A DNA stretch of 64,000 nt from Plasmodium brasilianum. Its lineage: Eukaryota; Apicomplexa; Aconoidasida; Haemosporida; Plasmodiidae. The translations under genes and the position numbers were made by a program. The notes beneath the pieces were generated by a model. It was not told the origin of the DNA and searched no databases. It saw only the letters and a list, made by a program, of their open reading frames with translations. The stretch's first letter is position 1, and every line of letters starts with the position of its first letter. The DNA lies in NCBI RefSeq assembly GCF_023973825.1, contig NC_090125.1, positions 1,175,501 through 1,239,500 of the forward strand, read 5' to 3'. Below, one piece after another: positions 54,916 to 64,000 of this stretch.

Positions 54916-56185
54916 TATATATATACAATGAGCTTGTGCTAACACTAACTAAATCCACGTATATCACCCATTTCAGTGGACGTAAAAGTTTTATCACATC
55001 ATTCGGATTAGTATAGCAAAGTCGTAGTAATTGTTTTTTTTTTTTTTTTTGATTAAATTCAAGGTTGGTATGTCAGCACTTTAGTATGTCCTTATTTTCG
55101 TCGAACAAATGTGAATTACGGAATAAGCGCGGAGTGATAAAAAGAAAAGAAAAATAGAGAGAATTGGCGTATTAAAAGGTACAATCTCCTCACTTCTTTA
55201 GTGGTACATTAATCAAAAAAAAGCCTACTTAAGTGTTAGATATAGTGATACTTATTTTTCTGTTCAGTTAAACAGTTTGAATTCTTAAAGGTAGGGAAAC
55301 ATAGAGGGCGACAGGAAATTCGTTCGTTTGTTAAGTTGTTAGTCTGATTATTTGTTTTTTTTTTTTTTTTTTTATTTTTTTTTTTTTTCTTCGGCAAGAT
55401 TTCTATTACATAAGGGGAGAAAAAAAAGGATAGGACTGAAAAATTTGTAAAAAAAAACTTTGCCATATATTAGTCTCAATTTTGCGCGCCACTCCTTTTT
55501 CACTCATTCAGCTATGTATAAAATAAATAGTTAAAACATAGATGTACATATATATATATATACAATATACGCATGCGCCTATTTTATTTTATTTTTTTTT
55601 TTTCGCATTTTTCGCGTTTACTTTTAATTTAGAGTTTTGAATTCCCATTTTTAATGTTCATTAATTTTGGATTTTTTCCATTTTGCTTTAAAAAAAAATA
55701 GCACATGTTCGTTTTGATGAAACGGTATATTCCTTTATGGGAGTTCCTTTAATCATGTATTATATAAATGTACACCTGACCTGAAATAATTAAGGACGCC
55801 AAGAACATGTGTGAAGCGAACTTCATGTAATGCGCATAATGCGTTAGGTTTTTAACTATATGCGTGAAACGTTCTCAGTGGTACCCTCGATATACGCATA
55901 ATACATCTTTATATGTGTATGTATGTATGTATGCATGTATGTATATGTGTATGTATGTATGTATGTATATGTGTATGTATGTATGTATATGTGTATGTAT
56001 GTATGTATGTATATGTGTATGTATGTATGTACATACGCATATATATGTATGCATTTAGTGTATCTCTTTATTTTTTTTTAAATATATTAAGTCCATTTTT
56101 CAATACGGCAAAAGTATTTTTACCGTTTTCAGAAAATTCTCACACAAACTGAAAAAACGTGCATGCGACTCAACCGGATTAAATG

Positions 56186-56220
<35 letters not shown>

Positions 56221-56251
56221 TTTTTTTTTTTCCTTTTCATTTCTTTTGTAC
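54275..56251. other. 2 kb intergenic region
   Basis: Tandem spacer between two plus-strand genes. Holds a poly-A run of 19 just after the helicase (54333-54351), a poly-T run of 28 (about 54641-54668), a pure (TA)n tract of about 56 bases (54856-54912), poly-T at 55028-55050 and 55350-55390, and a (TATG)n array. No exon-like sequence. Confidence 0.6.
55913..56045. repeat. (GTAT)n microsatellite with GTGTAT interruptions
   Basis: GTATGTATGT blocks separated by ATGTGTATG over about 130 bases, roughly 210 bases upstream of the Apn1 start. Gives a Met-Tyr-Val-Cys frame that is an artefact. Confidence 0.9.
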
Positions 56252-57775
56252 ATGCTACTACATAGTATATGCAGAGATATTATCGTTACATCTTGTCTTG
56301 GGTTCATAAAAAATAAGAACTGCATAAGTAATAACCTAAAATTTATTCGTCCATTTGGGAGAGCATATTTCGAAGGTAATAATTACTTACTTGGTCATTA
56401 TTGGGATAGAATACCTAGTAGCTTATTGGTAAAAATAGATAGACGAAGAAGAAGGTACATCACTGTGGGTAGTTACCAAGTGCGAGCTAAAAAAGAAGCT
56501 AGTAGAGTTGAAAAGAATCATCAAGATAAGAGAAAAAAAATGACCGAAGAGGAGACGACTATTCTACCGGATGAGCAGAAATGCTCCGAAAGGGGTATAG
56601 TACCCGCAATGAAAAAAGAAACATCGGCAGGTATAGCAAACGGCTTGAACGGAAAAGAAGAAAGAAGAGTAAAAGATGAAAGGGATGTAAAAGAACCGAA
56701 CGGTGATAGGAATGAAAAAGCAGTTTTGAAGAAGAAGATAGACAAAAGCGCCAAACAGATGAAGGGGAAAAAAGAAGTAAAGAAGAAAGGAACAGCTAAA
56801 GAGGGAGTGGTAAAGAGTAGTATATCACTGTCATATGCACCTATCCCAAAAAACATTGAACAGAGATGGCATGATTTCAATAAAATAAGAGAATATGCAA
56901 AAATTACGAATGTTTATTTAGGAGCACATATATCAGCTTCAGGAGGAGTACAAAATGCTCCAATTAATTCTTTTAATATTTCAGGTTTAGCTTTTGCATT
57001 ATTTTTAAAAAATCAGAGAAAATGGGACAGTGCTCCTTTAACATCTGATAATATAAAGTTGTTTGAAGAAAATTGTAATAAGTACGATTTGGATAAAAAT
57101 TTTATTCTACCACATGGATCATACCTTATTAATTTAGCTAATCCTGATAAGGAGAAAAGAGAAAAATCGTATATGTCCTTTTTAGATGATATAAAAAGGT
57201 GTGAGCAGTTAAAAATAAAATTGTATAATTTTCATCCCGGTTCAACAGTAGGACAATGTTCACTAGAGGAAGGAATAAAAAACATTGCTGATTGTATTAA
57301 CAGAGCACACCAAGAAACATCTGGTGTTATAATTATATTGGAAAATTCGGCTGGACAACGAAATTCAGTTGGATCAAAATTTGAACATCTACGAGATATC
57401 ATTTTACAAATTAAAGATAAAGAAAGGATTGGAGTCTGCTTAGATACCTGTCACACATTTGCAGCAGGGTATGATATAAAAACATATGATAATTTTAATA
57501 AAGTCATGGAACAATTTGACAAAATCGTTAATGCAAAATATTTAAAGGCTGTTCATTTAAATGATTCCAAATCTGATATTGGGTCTGGTTTAGATAGACA
57601 TGAAAATATTGGCAAAGGAAAATTAACACTCGATACATTTAAGTATATTATGACCTCCAAGTATTTTAAAAACATACCTATAATTCTTGAAACACCAGAT
57701 TTAACTAATGATGAGTCGGTTTATAAATACGAGATCGAGTATTTGTACAAACTGGGATTGAAGCAGCAGGAGTAA
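56252..57775 (+). CDS. APN1: AP endonuclease Apn1 (endonuclease IV family)
   Basis: The frame opens at 56183, but the first 23 codons translate a poly-T tract; the next ATG (56252, [14 protein letters not shown]) gives 507 residues and is preferred. The enzyme cuts DNA at abasic sites in base-excision repair. All nine zinc ligands of E. coli Nfo can be placed: [11 protein letters not shown] (His), LYNFHPGST (His), IILENSAGQ (Glu), [15 protein letters not shown] (Asp, His), [12 protein letters not shown] (His), GLDRHENIG (Asp, His) and IILETPDL (Glu). The 190-residue N-terminal extension is basic, Lys/Glu-rich and poorly conserved in type; with the hydrophobic start it is consistent with organelle targeting. 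Plasmodium Apn1 has been reported as mitochondrial. The catalytic domain has no insert. Confidence 0.95.
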   Translation: MLLHSICRDIIVTSCLGFIKNKNCISNNLKFIRPFGRAYFEGNNYLLGHYWDRIPSSLLVKIDRRRRRYITVGSYQVRAKKEASRVEKNHQDKRKKMTEEETTILPDEQKCSERGIVPAMKKETSAGIANGLNGKEERRVKDERDVKEPNGDRNEKAVLKKKIDKSAKQMKGKKEVKKKGTAKEGVVKSSISLSYAPIPKNIEQRWHDFNKIREYAKITNVYLGAHISASGGVQNAPINSFNISGLAFALFLKNQRKWDSAPLTSDNIKLFEENCNKYDLDKNFILPHGSYLINLANPDKEKREKSYMSFLDDIKRCEQLKIKLYNFHPGSTVGQCSLEEGIKNIADCINRAHQETSGVIIILENSAGQRNSVGSKFEHLRDIILQIKDKERIGVCLDTCHTFAAGYDIKTYDNFNKVMEQFDKIVNAKYLKAVHLNDSKSDIGSGLDRHENIGKGKLTLDTFKYIMTSKYFKNIPIILETPDLTNDESVYKYEIEYLYKLGLKQQE

Positions 57776-57840
57776 TACACTCAGTTGTTTAGGGGGGCAC
57801 TGGTGAGCGGCATATTACAGCTGAGGGGGCATATACTATG

Positions 57841-57877
<37 letters not shown>

Positions 57878-58320
57878 CCATTTATTATTCCGAAGTTTAT
57901 CACTCCCATTTTTATAATCCATTTTTTCCCAATTTATTTTCCTTTTTTTCACATTTTTTCTTTTTTTTAATTTTTTCCATTTTTTCCATTTTTCTGTTAT
58001 TCCATTTTTCCATTTTTTTTTTTTTCTTTTTTTATGTCAAAAGAGATAAATACAATTTTTAAAAAGATGATCGGCAAAGTACGGCAGAAACGTATGAATT
58101 TCAGTTCTAACTGTGTACACGGGTTGTGTTAAAACATGAACAGGTACAAAGAGGCGAATATTTCGCGGTAAGCTACAGCGTTATGGTTAGTATCATCGTT
58201 TACTTGCATGGTTTAGTAGCATCATTTCACCAAACCACTATGTCCATATGTGCCCAACACCGTGCAGAGAGCAAATACATAGGATCTTATGCCATCTAGA
58301 TATCCCCATTTCACATTGAT
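57776..58320. other. convergent intergenic region
   Basis: Between Apn1 (+) and the SPOUT methyltransferase (-). Begins with a short GC-richer 3' flank, then a T-rich segment (57842-58034) including poly-T of 31 bases, then mixed DNA to 58320. No gene seen. Confidence 0.65.
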
Positions 58321-58962
58321 TCAAAAAACAGACATATCTACATCATCGTATTGTTGATCACCTAACCTTATTAAATAGTCTTTAAAATTTCTTGGTAGCA
58401 CAGGAACAGTCTTATCGCTTTCACATTTTGTGTAGTAATACATCGAAACAAAACGAAAAGGAAGCATTATTGACTCTTTATTATTCCGTAGAACAACTTC
58501 TGGATTATCAACAAATGGGATATCTTCTAACTCGACTTTATCATTTAAAATAATATAACACACAAGTACCGCTGTATTTGTAGTCATCTGCATATTACCT
58601 AAGTTTCTCGATAAAGGGAAATTTAATTTCCTTAATTCGGATGTTCTATCATCTGATGGAACATTTCCTAGAATACCTCCAAATAATAAAAAGTTTATTT
58701 TATCTTTATCTTCACATTTTAATATATCTTTTGCTTTCATATCGAGTAAACACACTTTATTCCAATCAAATAGATGCCTTAACTCACGTATAGGCTTTTC
58801 ATAACACGTCGGTTTGTGTACGCTTGATATATCACTAAACTGTTTGTCGAATTTTGTAAATATTGCATTTTCATCCTTAATTATTTCACATATATGTATG
58901 TACTCAAGCGCGCACCATTCCTCCAACTCGTCCAGGTGTTCCACAATGTACTTAGTCTGCAT
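58321..58962 (-). CDS. SFM1-type SPOUT protein arginine methyltransferase
   Basis: Single exon, 213 residues, start MQTKYIVEHLDELEEW, aligned with yeast Sfm1 (M-K-Y-I-I-E-H-M-E-E...W). Sfm1 is an unusual SPOUT-fold enzyme that transfers a methyl group from SAM to an arginine of ribosomal protein Rps3. Conserved blocks visible here: WCALEYIHICEII (about 16-28), VCLLDMKAKDIL, NFLLFGGILGN then PSDDRTSELRKL (about 130-150, the knot region of the SAM site), FPLSRNLGNMQMTTNTAVLV (L-G-x-x-Q-M-T-T-D-T-A in yeast; Asp is Asn here), and LEDIPFVDNPEVVL with LPFRFVSMYY. Length equals yeast (213). The Rps3 substrate is inferred from yeast only. Confidence 0.87.
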   Translation of the reverse strand: MQTKYIVEHLDELEEWCALEYIHICEIIKDENAIFTKFDKQFSDISSVHKPTCYEKPIRELRHLFDWNKVCLLDMKAKDILKCEDKDKINFLLFGGILGNVPSDDRTSELRKLNFPLSRNLGNMQMTTNTAVLVCYIILNDKVELEDIPFVDNPEVVLRNNKESIMLPFRFVSMYYYTKCESDKTVPVLPRNFKDYLIRLGDQQYDDVDMSVF

Positions 58963-59053
58963 TTATACCGCACTCACGTGTATGCATACGGCTGTTTATC
59001 GTGTTCGTAACGTATGAGTATGTACACGTAAACACATTTATATATGTGTATAC

Positions 59054-59101
<48 letters not shown>

Positions 59102-59383
59102 TCCCGTTTTTGTTCATATGAATTTGTGCAATTTTATTTATTTCTCAAGAATTTTTTTTTCTTTTCACGTTGGAAATTTTTTTCCTGAACTGTTCAGAAT
59201 TTTTTCATATTTTCTTGCTTGCTTTTGCAGTAATATAATCGCGGTTTTTTTTACTTTTTCGCCTTTTACTCCTGCTTTGTTAAATTTACCTCTCCTACTT
59301 TTTTACTTTTACTTTTTTATTTTATTTTATTTTTTTTGTAAAAGGGAGCAATTTAAAAGGTTTGCCGCTTATCAAATGTCGCA

Positions 59384-59460
<77 letters not shown>

Positions 59461-59909
59461 CATACATACGTATTACATACAAACATACATAGTACATACA
59501 TACATGCATACGTACATACGTACATACGCTCATATTTTAAAATGCCTGAAATGAGGACGTTGATCAAAATTTAGGCAAATCATTAATAGTAACGTAAAAA
59601 AACAAAAACAAAAACAAAAAGCTCATCGGGGGAAATTTGAAAAATAGCATTTTCCATATGTCATGATTTGCTCCTACATATATATCATAATGAGAATAAG
59701 AGTAAATATGTAAAAATATGCGATATGACGTACGTAGGTATACTATGTAAATACATATGGAAGTATGTATGTAATGTTTGGCAGTATTCGTTTTTGGCAA
59801 TTTCATTATTTATTTTATTTTTTTTTTTTATCCTTTATTTCAATTTTATTTAATCCCTGCAAGTTACTGATTCCCTTTTGCGCAAATAACCACCACTGCT
59901 TTGTTTTAA
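58963..59909. other. divergent intergenic region
   Basis: Between the SPOUT gene (-) and the TRF4-like gene (+). Contains (TA)n tracts at about 59057-59100 and 59406-59455, ACATA-rich DNA to 59530 and T-rich stretches. No gene seen. Confidence 0.65.
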
Positions 59910-62594
59910 ATGGACGATTCGTTTTACTTTTTGCATAATGAAGAAGAATCAGAGCAAGTGAAGGAAGCTAAATTTGAGCTTCACAACGCTCTAAAGAGAA
60001 ACAGAGCACGGACAAATAGAACAAGTAAACCTATGAGGGAGTCCTCAAATGTAATTCCCCTTGTCGAAAAGAAAACGCAGAATTTGACTGGAATGAAAGA
60101 AATGAATGCATTTATCTGTGGAGCGAAAACTACGCAGAATCAGCCAGCAGTCTTTAAGGTGACAAAGGGGGGGAAGGCAGGCCATTTTTACGGAAACAAC
60201 GATAGTGCTACTAACAATAATGGTAGTAATAATAAAAACAGTGGTGGTAATAATGACAGTAATGTGTTAATGGACCACTCGGAAGAGAACCAAAAATATC
60301 AAAACGCCATCTCTAAAAATAATGAATTATTTAAGGAGAAAGGAGCTGACTGTGCAAAAGCAGGGCGATCGAGGGAAGCTGGAATGGGTAAACATGGAAA
60401 GGACCAAAGAAAAGCATACAGCCCAGAGGAAGGAGGTAAAAACGGTACTACTATAGCCGGTACTATTACAGATGGTACTGCTGCTTTAGATCCCACGGCT
60501 AACAACCTTAGTGATAACGGACACAACAGCACAGGTGGTAGTGTTAAATCTGATAGAGCTGGTACCACAGGCGAAAGGAACAAAAGAAAATGGGTCAACG
60601 AGTCTGAAGAAAGCACAGGGAAAAAAAAATCAAAACATGAATATGAAAATATTAGTAAGCAAAGGAGTTGCTCTATAGGAGATAAGACTGTTATTTCGAT
60701 AAATTCAGAGAATAGAATATTATCTGATATTAGTGAATTCTCTAGTTCGCCAATGACTGACTATTCTTCATCAACGAATTACTTATCGAGTAATCCAAAA
60801 CAGGAGCAATACATGTCAACGGATAAGAAAAAGACTCCCTTTTATTCTTTATCACCTGGAAATAAAAAAGAGAATGACAGAGATGTAAGGGGTTTAAACA
60901 AAGTAAATGCGTTTGGAGGTGTGAAGGGGTGGAAAGGAAAAGGGCAAAAAAGTAGTGCACACAATACGGCCGACAGAAATTGTGGTAGTAATGGTAATAA
61001 TGGCAACAGTGGCAATAGTGGTAATAGTGGTAATAGTGGTAATAGTGGCAAAAGTAGCTGGAGTGGAAAAAGTAGCCGTAGTAGAGACAGAGCTAAGGAA
61101 AGAATGAACAAGCTAATGGGAAAAGATAAAAAAATTCTAAGTAAATTTAGAATGAACTACAATAGACTGACAGAGGGAGAACAGAAATATTACAAATACA
61201 TGATGAAAAAGCTAAACATAAGATATGATTCAAGGAAACATGTCTTTTACACAGATGGTATGTTTACTAAAAATTTTGCAAAAATAATGGAAAAAGAAAG
61301 AGGTAATTATGATTATCTAGGTTATGTTGAGTATGCATGTTTTTATATATTAGAATGGCTAACCCCAACAAAGGAAGAAAAATTATTGAAAGAAAAAGCC
61401 TTAATGAAGTTAGAAGTAGTCGTGAAATCAATTTTTTCCAAAGCTCGAATGGAAGTATTTGGATCATTTGTTACTGGTTTATCTATTCCTGGAAGTGATG
61501 TTGATGTTTGCTTTATGAATATAGATGGAGAAGAGATTAATATTTTGAATATAATTGCTTATACATTAATAAAATTAAATATGAACACAGATATAAGAAT
61601 AATTAAAGATGCTAAAGTTAAGATATTGAAATATACAGATAAAGAAACAGGTGTACAAGTAGATATATGTATTAACCAAAAATCTTCAAGAGAGACTACA
61701 GAATTTATACAAAATAAAATGAAAGAGTACGTTTATTTACGACCAATAGTTTTGCTTTTAAAATTTTTTCTAAATACAAGAAGTTTAAATGAAACATATA
61801 CAGGAGGTATTGGATCATTTCTTTTATGTTGTATGGTATTGCATTTTCTTCAATTACATGAATCTACATTTGATACAACTGTTTATAATAACACGTATAT
61901 AGCAAAACTGCTTATCGAATTTTTTAATTTCTATAGTATTGATTATAATATTAACTATAAATGTTCTGTACTAAGAGGGTTAGGTCATGTTATGCCAAGA
62001 TATATGAGAAAAGAATTCCAACATGACAATCGTCTTTGTTTTGAAAATCCAGTTAATCCATCTCATAATATAGGACAGAATGCCTATAAAATTAGATATA
62101 TCTTTAATTTATTTACTCTAAATTTCTGTACCCTAATAGAACTAATTAAAAGATTAAAGAAGAGCAAGAACTTTACTACTCATAACAGGGGTCAGAAGCA
62201 CACACGCCAGCAGCAAAAGGACGAGGCAATAAGGGCAACTAGTACATGTGTCGGGGAAAATAACACGAATGCAAATAGTACATACGTGGACGGAAACAAA
62301 ATGAACGTTAATTTTATCTTCCCCCTATTTTTTGCAAACTTTATTAATTCTGACCATATTGTTTTTACAAAAAGGGTTAAGGCAAACTTCCCAGCAGCTG
62401 ACTGGAACATCAACCACTTTGATTTTGTTTTTTCGAAAGGGGAAAAAAATAAATTATTTGAGATGCTTTGTGAAGACTTATCTACATTTTTAGATAACAG
62501 CAGCTCTTGCCGTATGGTCGATTTGTTTTCAACCATGGACGGAATGTTTTCCTTTTCCTTCGACGTGTACAACAATATATTCAAGCACGCATAG
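59910..62594 (+). CDS. TRF4/PAPD5-type non-canonical poly(A) polymerase
   Basis: Single exon, 894 residues. TRF4-type enzymes add short oligo(A) tails to nuclear RNAs, in the TRAMP complex marking them for exosome decay. The DNA polymerase beta-like nucleotidyltransferase core shows the GS box FGSFVTGLSIPGSDVDVCFM (G518-S519) with catalytic D530 and D532, and the third carboxylate in GVQVDICIN (D585). KFFLNTRSLNETYTGGIGSF and FLLCCMVLHFLQLHE match the central domain, and ENPVNPSHNIGQNAYKIRYI the PAP-associated segment. Before the core, MKKLNIRYDSRKHVFYTDGM and ILEWLTPTKEE (TRF4 I-x-W-I-S/T-P-T) support this subfamily. The first 390 residues are Asn/Ser/Gly-rich, with an NSG repeat near 361-378, and look disordered. 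A low-complexity insert also sits near 760-790. Confidence 0.88.
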   Translation: MDDSFYFLHNEEESEQVKEAKFELHNALKRNRARTNRTSKPMRESSNVIPLVEKKTQNLTGMKEMNAFICGAKTTQNQPAVFKVTKGGKAGHFYGNNDSATNNNGSNNKNSGGNNDSNVLMDHSEENQKYQNAISKNNELFKEKGADCAKAGRSREAGMGKHGKDQRKAYSPEEGGKNGTTIAGTITDGTAALDPTANNLSDNGHNSTGGSVKSDRAGTTGERNKRKWVNESEESTGKKKSKHEYENISKQRSCSIGDKTVISINSENRILSDISEFSSSPMTDYSSSTNYLSSNPKQEQYMSTDKKKTPFYSLSPGNKKENDRDVRGLNKVNAFGGVKGWKGKGQKSSAHNTADRNCGSNGNNGNSGNSGNSGNSGNSGKSSWSGKSSRSRDRAKERMNKLMGKDKKILSKFRMNYNRLTEGEQKYYKYMMKKLNIRYDSRKHVFYTDGMFTKNFAKIMEKERGNYDYLGYVEYACFYILEWLTPTKEEKLLKEKALMKLEVVVKSIFSKARMEVFGSFVTGLSIPGSDVDVCFMNIDGEEINILNIIAYTLIKLNMNTDIRIIKDAKVKILKYTDKETGVQVDICINQKSSRETTEFIQNKMKEYVYLRPIVLLLKFFLNTRSLNETYTGGIGSFLLCCMVLHFLQLHESTFDTTVYNNTYIAKLLIEFFNFYSIDYNINYKCSVLRGLGHVMPRYMRKEFQHDNRLCFENPVNPSHNIGQNAYKIRYIFNLFTLNFCTLIELIKRLKKSKNFTTHNRGQKHTRQQQKDEAIRATSTCVGENNTNANSTYVDGNKMNVNFIFPLFFANFINSDHIVFTKRVKANFPAADWNINHFDFVFSKGEKNKLFEMLCEDLSTFLDNSSSCRMVDLFSTMDGMFSFSFDVYNNIFKHA
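60985..61070 (+). repeat. in-frame (GGNSGN)n repeat of the TRF4-like gene
   Basis: Nine-base units AGTGGTAAT encode SGN repeats, about residues 360-385 of the TRF4-like protein, then change to SGKSS. Short, in frame, within the disordered N-terminal part. Confidence 0.8.
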
Positions 62595-63235
62595 TGCTTT
62601 GCCTAGCACCACGTATAGGACTACGCGTAGTCGTACGGGTGGGATTTTCGTGTTGCATTTTCGCGCCTTATGATAACTTCTTCCATTTGTCCACCCATCC
62701 ATTCATTCGTCCATCCATCTACTCATTCATTCATTCATTCATTCATTTTTTTTTTTTTTTGATCTCTCCAAAAAAGGAGACAACCCATTTGTAAATATTA
62801 GCTTCAAAAGTGAAGTTTATGTTTGTGCATTTTTTATGTAAAAAAGAAAAAAACAAAAATTAAGTGGACGTTATATAACAGTGAGTAGCAGTGTAGCATG
62901 TGTGAAATAGGACGTTCCCAACAAAATTGCACTAAATGAAAAGCATAGTGAGGTGAACAAATTAAATGTGCACAGAAGATATATGAATGGAAAATTTTTT
63001 CACTGCACACGTGAAGTTAAAAAATGTCCTGATTTGTTAATAAAATTTTTTTTTTTTTTTTTTTTTTGTGAAGTTTTGCATATTCCATAAAGGGGACATT
63101 CATTTGGCTTGTTTAATGAACACCCATTTAAAAAAAAGGACTATCATGGCATTAAAACTTTTTTTTTTCTTTCCTTTATCCCACTTCAAGAAATTCATTC
63201 TACTTCGAATAGCTTCATTTCCCGTCGAGTCTTAG
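62595..63235. other. convergent intergenic region
   Basis: Between TRF4-like (+) and TRAPPC2 (-). A CATT-rich minirepeat (ATTCATTCATTC) lies at 62688-62744, then poly-T tracts at 62746-62760 and 63045-63067. No gene seen. Confidence 0.65.
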
Positions 63236-63727
63236 TCACTGGTGTAAGAACCTCTTTGCCGCAAGGTGAACGTTCTGATCGAACAGGGAACTGGTTATAA
63301 TTCCGTTAGGCTCGTACAACGGGTTTAGTAGAACTTTTATGTAATTTTCATGAACTGTTTCGAAAAAGGCTCTAATACTTTCATCAGAAGGTATATGTAT
63401 GTTGTTGGCATATGCCGAATTACTTATTTCATTTTTATTTTTATATAATAACAAGAATTTTATATGACCAGGTGTACAGTAAGCTGATACACTGTAATTA
63501 TTAAACGAGTCAATAGTTTTTAAAAACATATTTGTGCTTTTCCAAACTACTTCATCTAATGAATCTAACGACTGATGAATTATGAATTGAGCTAAATGTT
63601 CAGATATATCTTTTTTTCCATTTATGGACAAATCTACTTCGTATATAGGGATATCACCTTTTCCTATTATCGTTAAAACCAAAACTTGACATATGCCACT
63701 GGAATTTATGCCTGTATTTCTATTCAT
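63236..63727 (-). CDS. TRAPPC2: TRAPP complex subunit TRAPPC2 (sedlin/Trs20)
   Basis: Single exon, 163 residues, start MNRNTGINSSGICQVLV. TRAPP is the multi-subunit exchange factor that activates Rab1/Ypt1 on ER-Golgi and Golgi membranes; TRAPPC2 links TRAPP core to extra subunits. The longin-like fold is visible: LVLTIIGKGDIPIYEVDL (about 16-33), LAQFIIHQSLDSLDEVVW and STNMFLKTIDSFNNYSVSAY (20 residues), CTPGHIKFLLLY, FFETVHENYIKVLLNPLYEP and SLFDQNVHLAAKRFL. Each matches human sedlin in order (H-N-Q-F-I-x-H-A-A-L-D-x-V-D-E, M-Y-L-K-T-V-D-K-F-N). It is about 20 residues longer than human (140), from an N-terminal extension and an insert before the last helices. Convergent with the TRF4-like gene. 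Confidence 0.95.
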   Translation of the reverse strand: MNRNTGINSSGICQVLVLTIIGKGDIPIYEVDLSINGKKDISEHLAQFIIHQSLDSLDEVVWKSTNMFLKTIDSFNNYSVSAYCTPGHIKFLLLYKNKNEISNSAYANNIHIPSDESIRAFFETVHENYIKVLLNPLYEPNGIITSSLFDQNVHLAAKRFLHQ

Positions 63728-64000
63728 CTTTATGATATATTTCCGATATATGTTTTTATCTATTCTACATGCGCATGTTCATCATCCCGTTTGGAAATTC
63801 ACCACACGGTAGCTCTTCGTTTATTTTATGACAAGCCCCTGTACCCATACATACGCACATATGCCCATATATGCATATACATATGGATATACATATACGC
63901 ATATATATACATATACGTATAGATATACATATACGCATATATATACATATACGTATAGATATACATATATATATATATATAAACATACGTATAGATATAA
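63728..64000. repeat. imperfect ATATACATATACGCAT repeat upstream of TRAPPC2
   Basis: From about 63840 to the window end, units of ATATACATATACGTATAG and ATATACATATACGCATAT alternate. The repeat lies in the TRAPPC2 promoter flank and may continue beyond the window. No gene in the 273-base stretch. Confidence 0.8.

Noticed and set aside
56183..56251. Upstream ATG start of Apn1
   Set aside because: The 23 added residues translate a poly-T tract (Phe-rich) that belongs to the leader; the next ATG gives a more sensible N terminus.

Overview
The window is nuclear chromosomal DNA of a malaria parasite (Plasmodium, or a very close haemosporidian). The signs are very AT-rich intergenic DNA full of long A/T tracts and (TA)n, A/T-biased codon use, asparagine and other low-complexity inserts inside conserved proteins, short GTAAGT/GTAAAA...TAG introns, and apicoplast-type leader peptides. 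Gene content (CENP-A, emp24/p24, a second ubiquitin E1, CPN20, isoleucyl-tRNA synthetase, eIF6, a DEAD-box helicase, Apn1) matches, from memory, a conserved block on P. falciparum chromosome 13. The intergenic repeat style suggests a non-Laverania species such as a P. malariae or P. ovale type, but I cannot fix the species.

Layout, left to right: a two-exon UPF1/DNA2-type helicase (854-5694, -); 3.1 kb of repeat-rich intergenic DNA; pICln (8853-9494, -); CENP-A (11978-12478, +); a possible small P-loop gene in pieces (12853-14558, +); a UTP4-like WD40 nucleolar protein with four in-frame repeat tracts (14682-19304, +); an unrecognised protein with a possible RNase H-like start (20149-21378, -); AMMECR1 (22523-23224, -); a p24/emp24 cargo receptor (25378-26025, +); an E1 with an apicoplast-type leader, interrupted by one homopolymer frameshift (26974-32243, -); a DA1-family LIM-peptidase (35134-37212, +); six-exon CPN20 (38314-40544, -); cytosolic IleRS (42494-46561, +); eIF6 (48617-49360, -); a DDX49/Dbp8-like DEAD-box helicase (52790-54274, +); Apn1 endonuclease IV (56252-57775, +); an SFM1-type SPOUT arginine methyltransferase (58321-58962, -); a TRF4-type poly(A) polymerase (59910-62594, +); TRAPPC2 (63236-63727, -).

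The genes are independently transcribed, not operonic. Three themes stand out. The first is ribosome production and translation: UTP4-like, DDX49-like, eIF6, SFM1 (its yeast counterpart methylates Rps3), IleRS, and TRF4 in nuclear RNA surveillance. The second is apicoplast biology: CPN20 and the leader-bearing E1. The third is ubiquitin-linked biology: that E1 lies head-to-head with a DA1-like peptidase, a family that in plants is activated by ubiquitin. The spaces between genes hold many minisatellites and several short, GC-elevated, splice-site-flanked open segments that may be exons of small unannotated genes. I saw no tRNA, rRNA, CRISPR array or mobile element.
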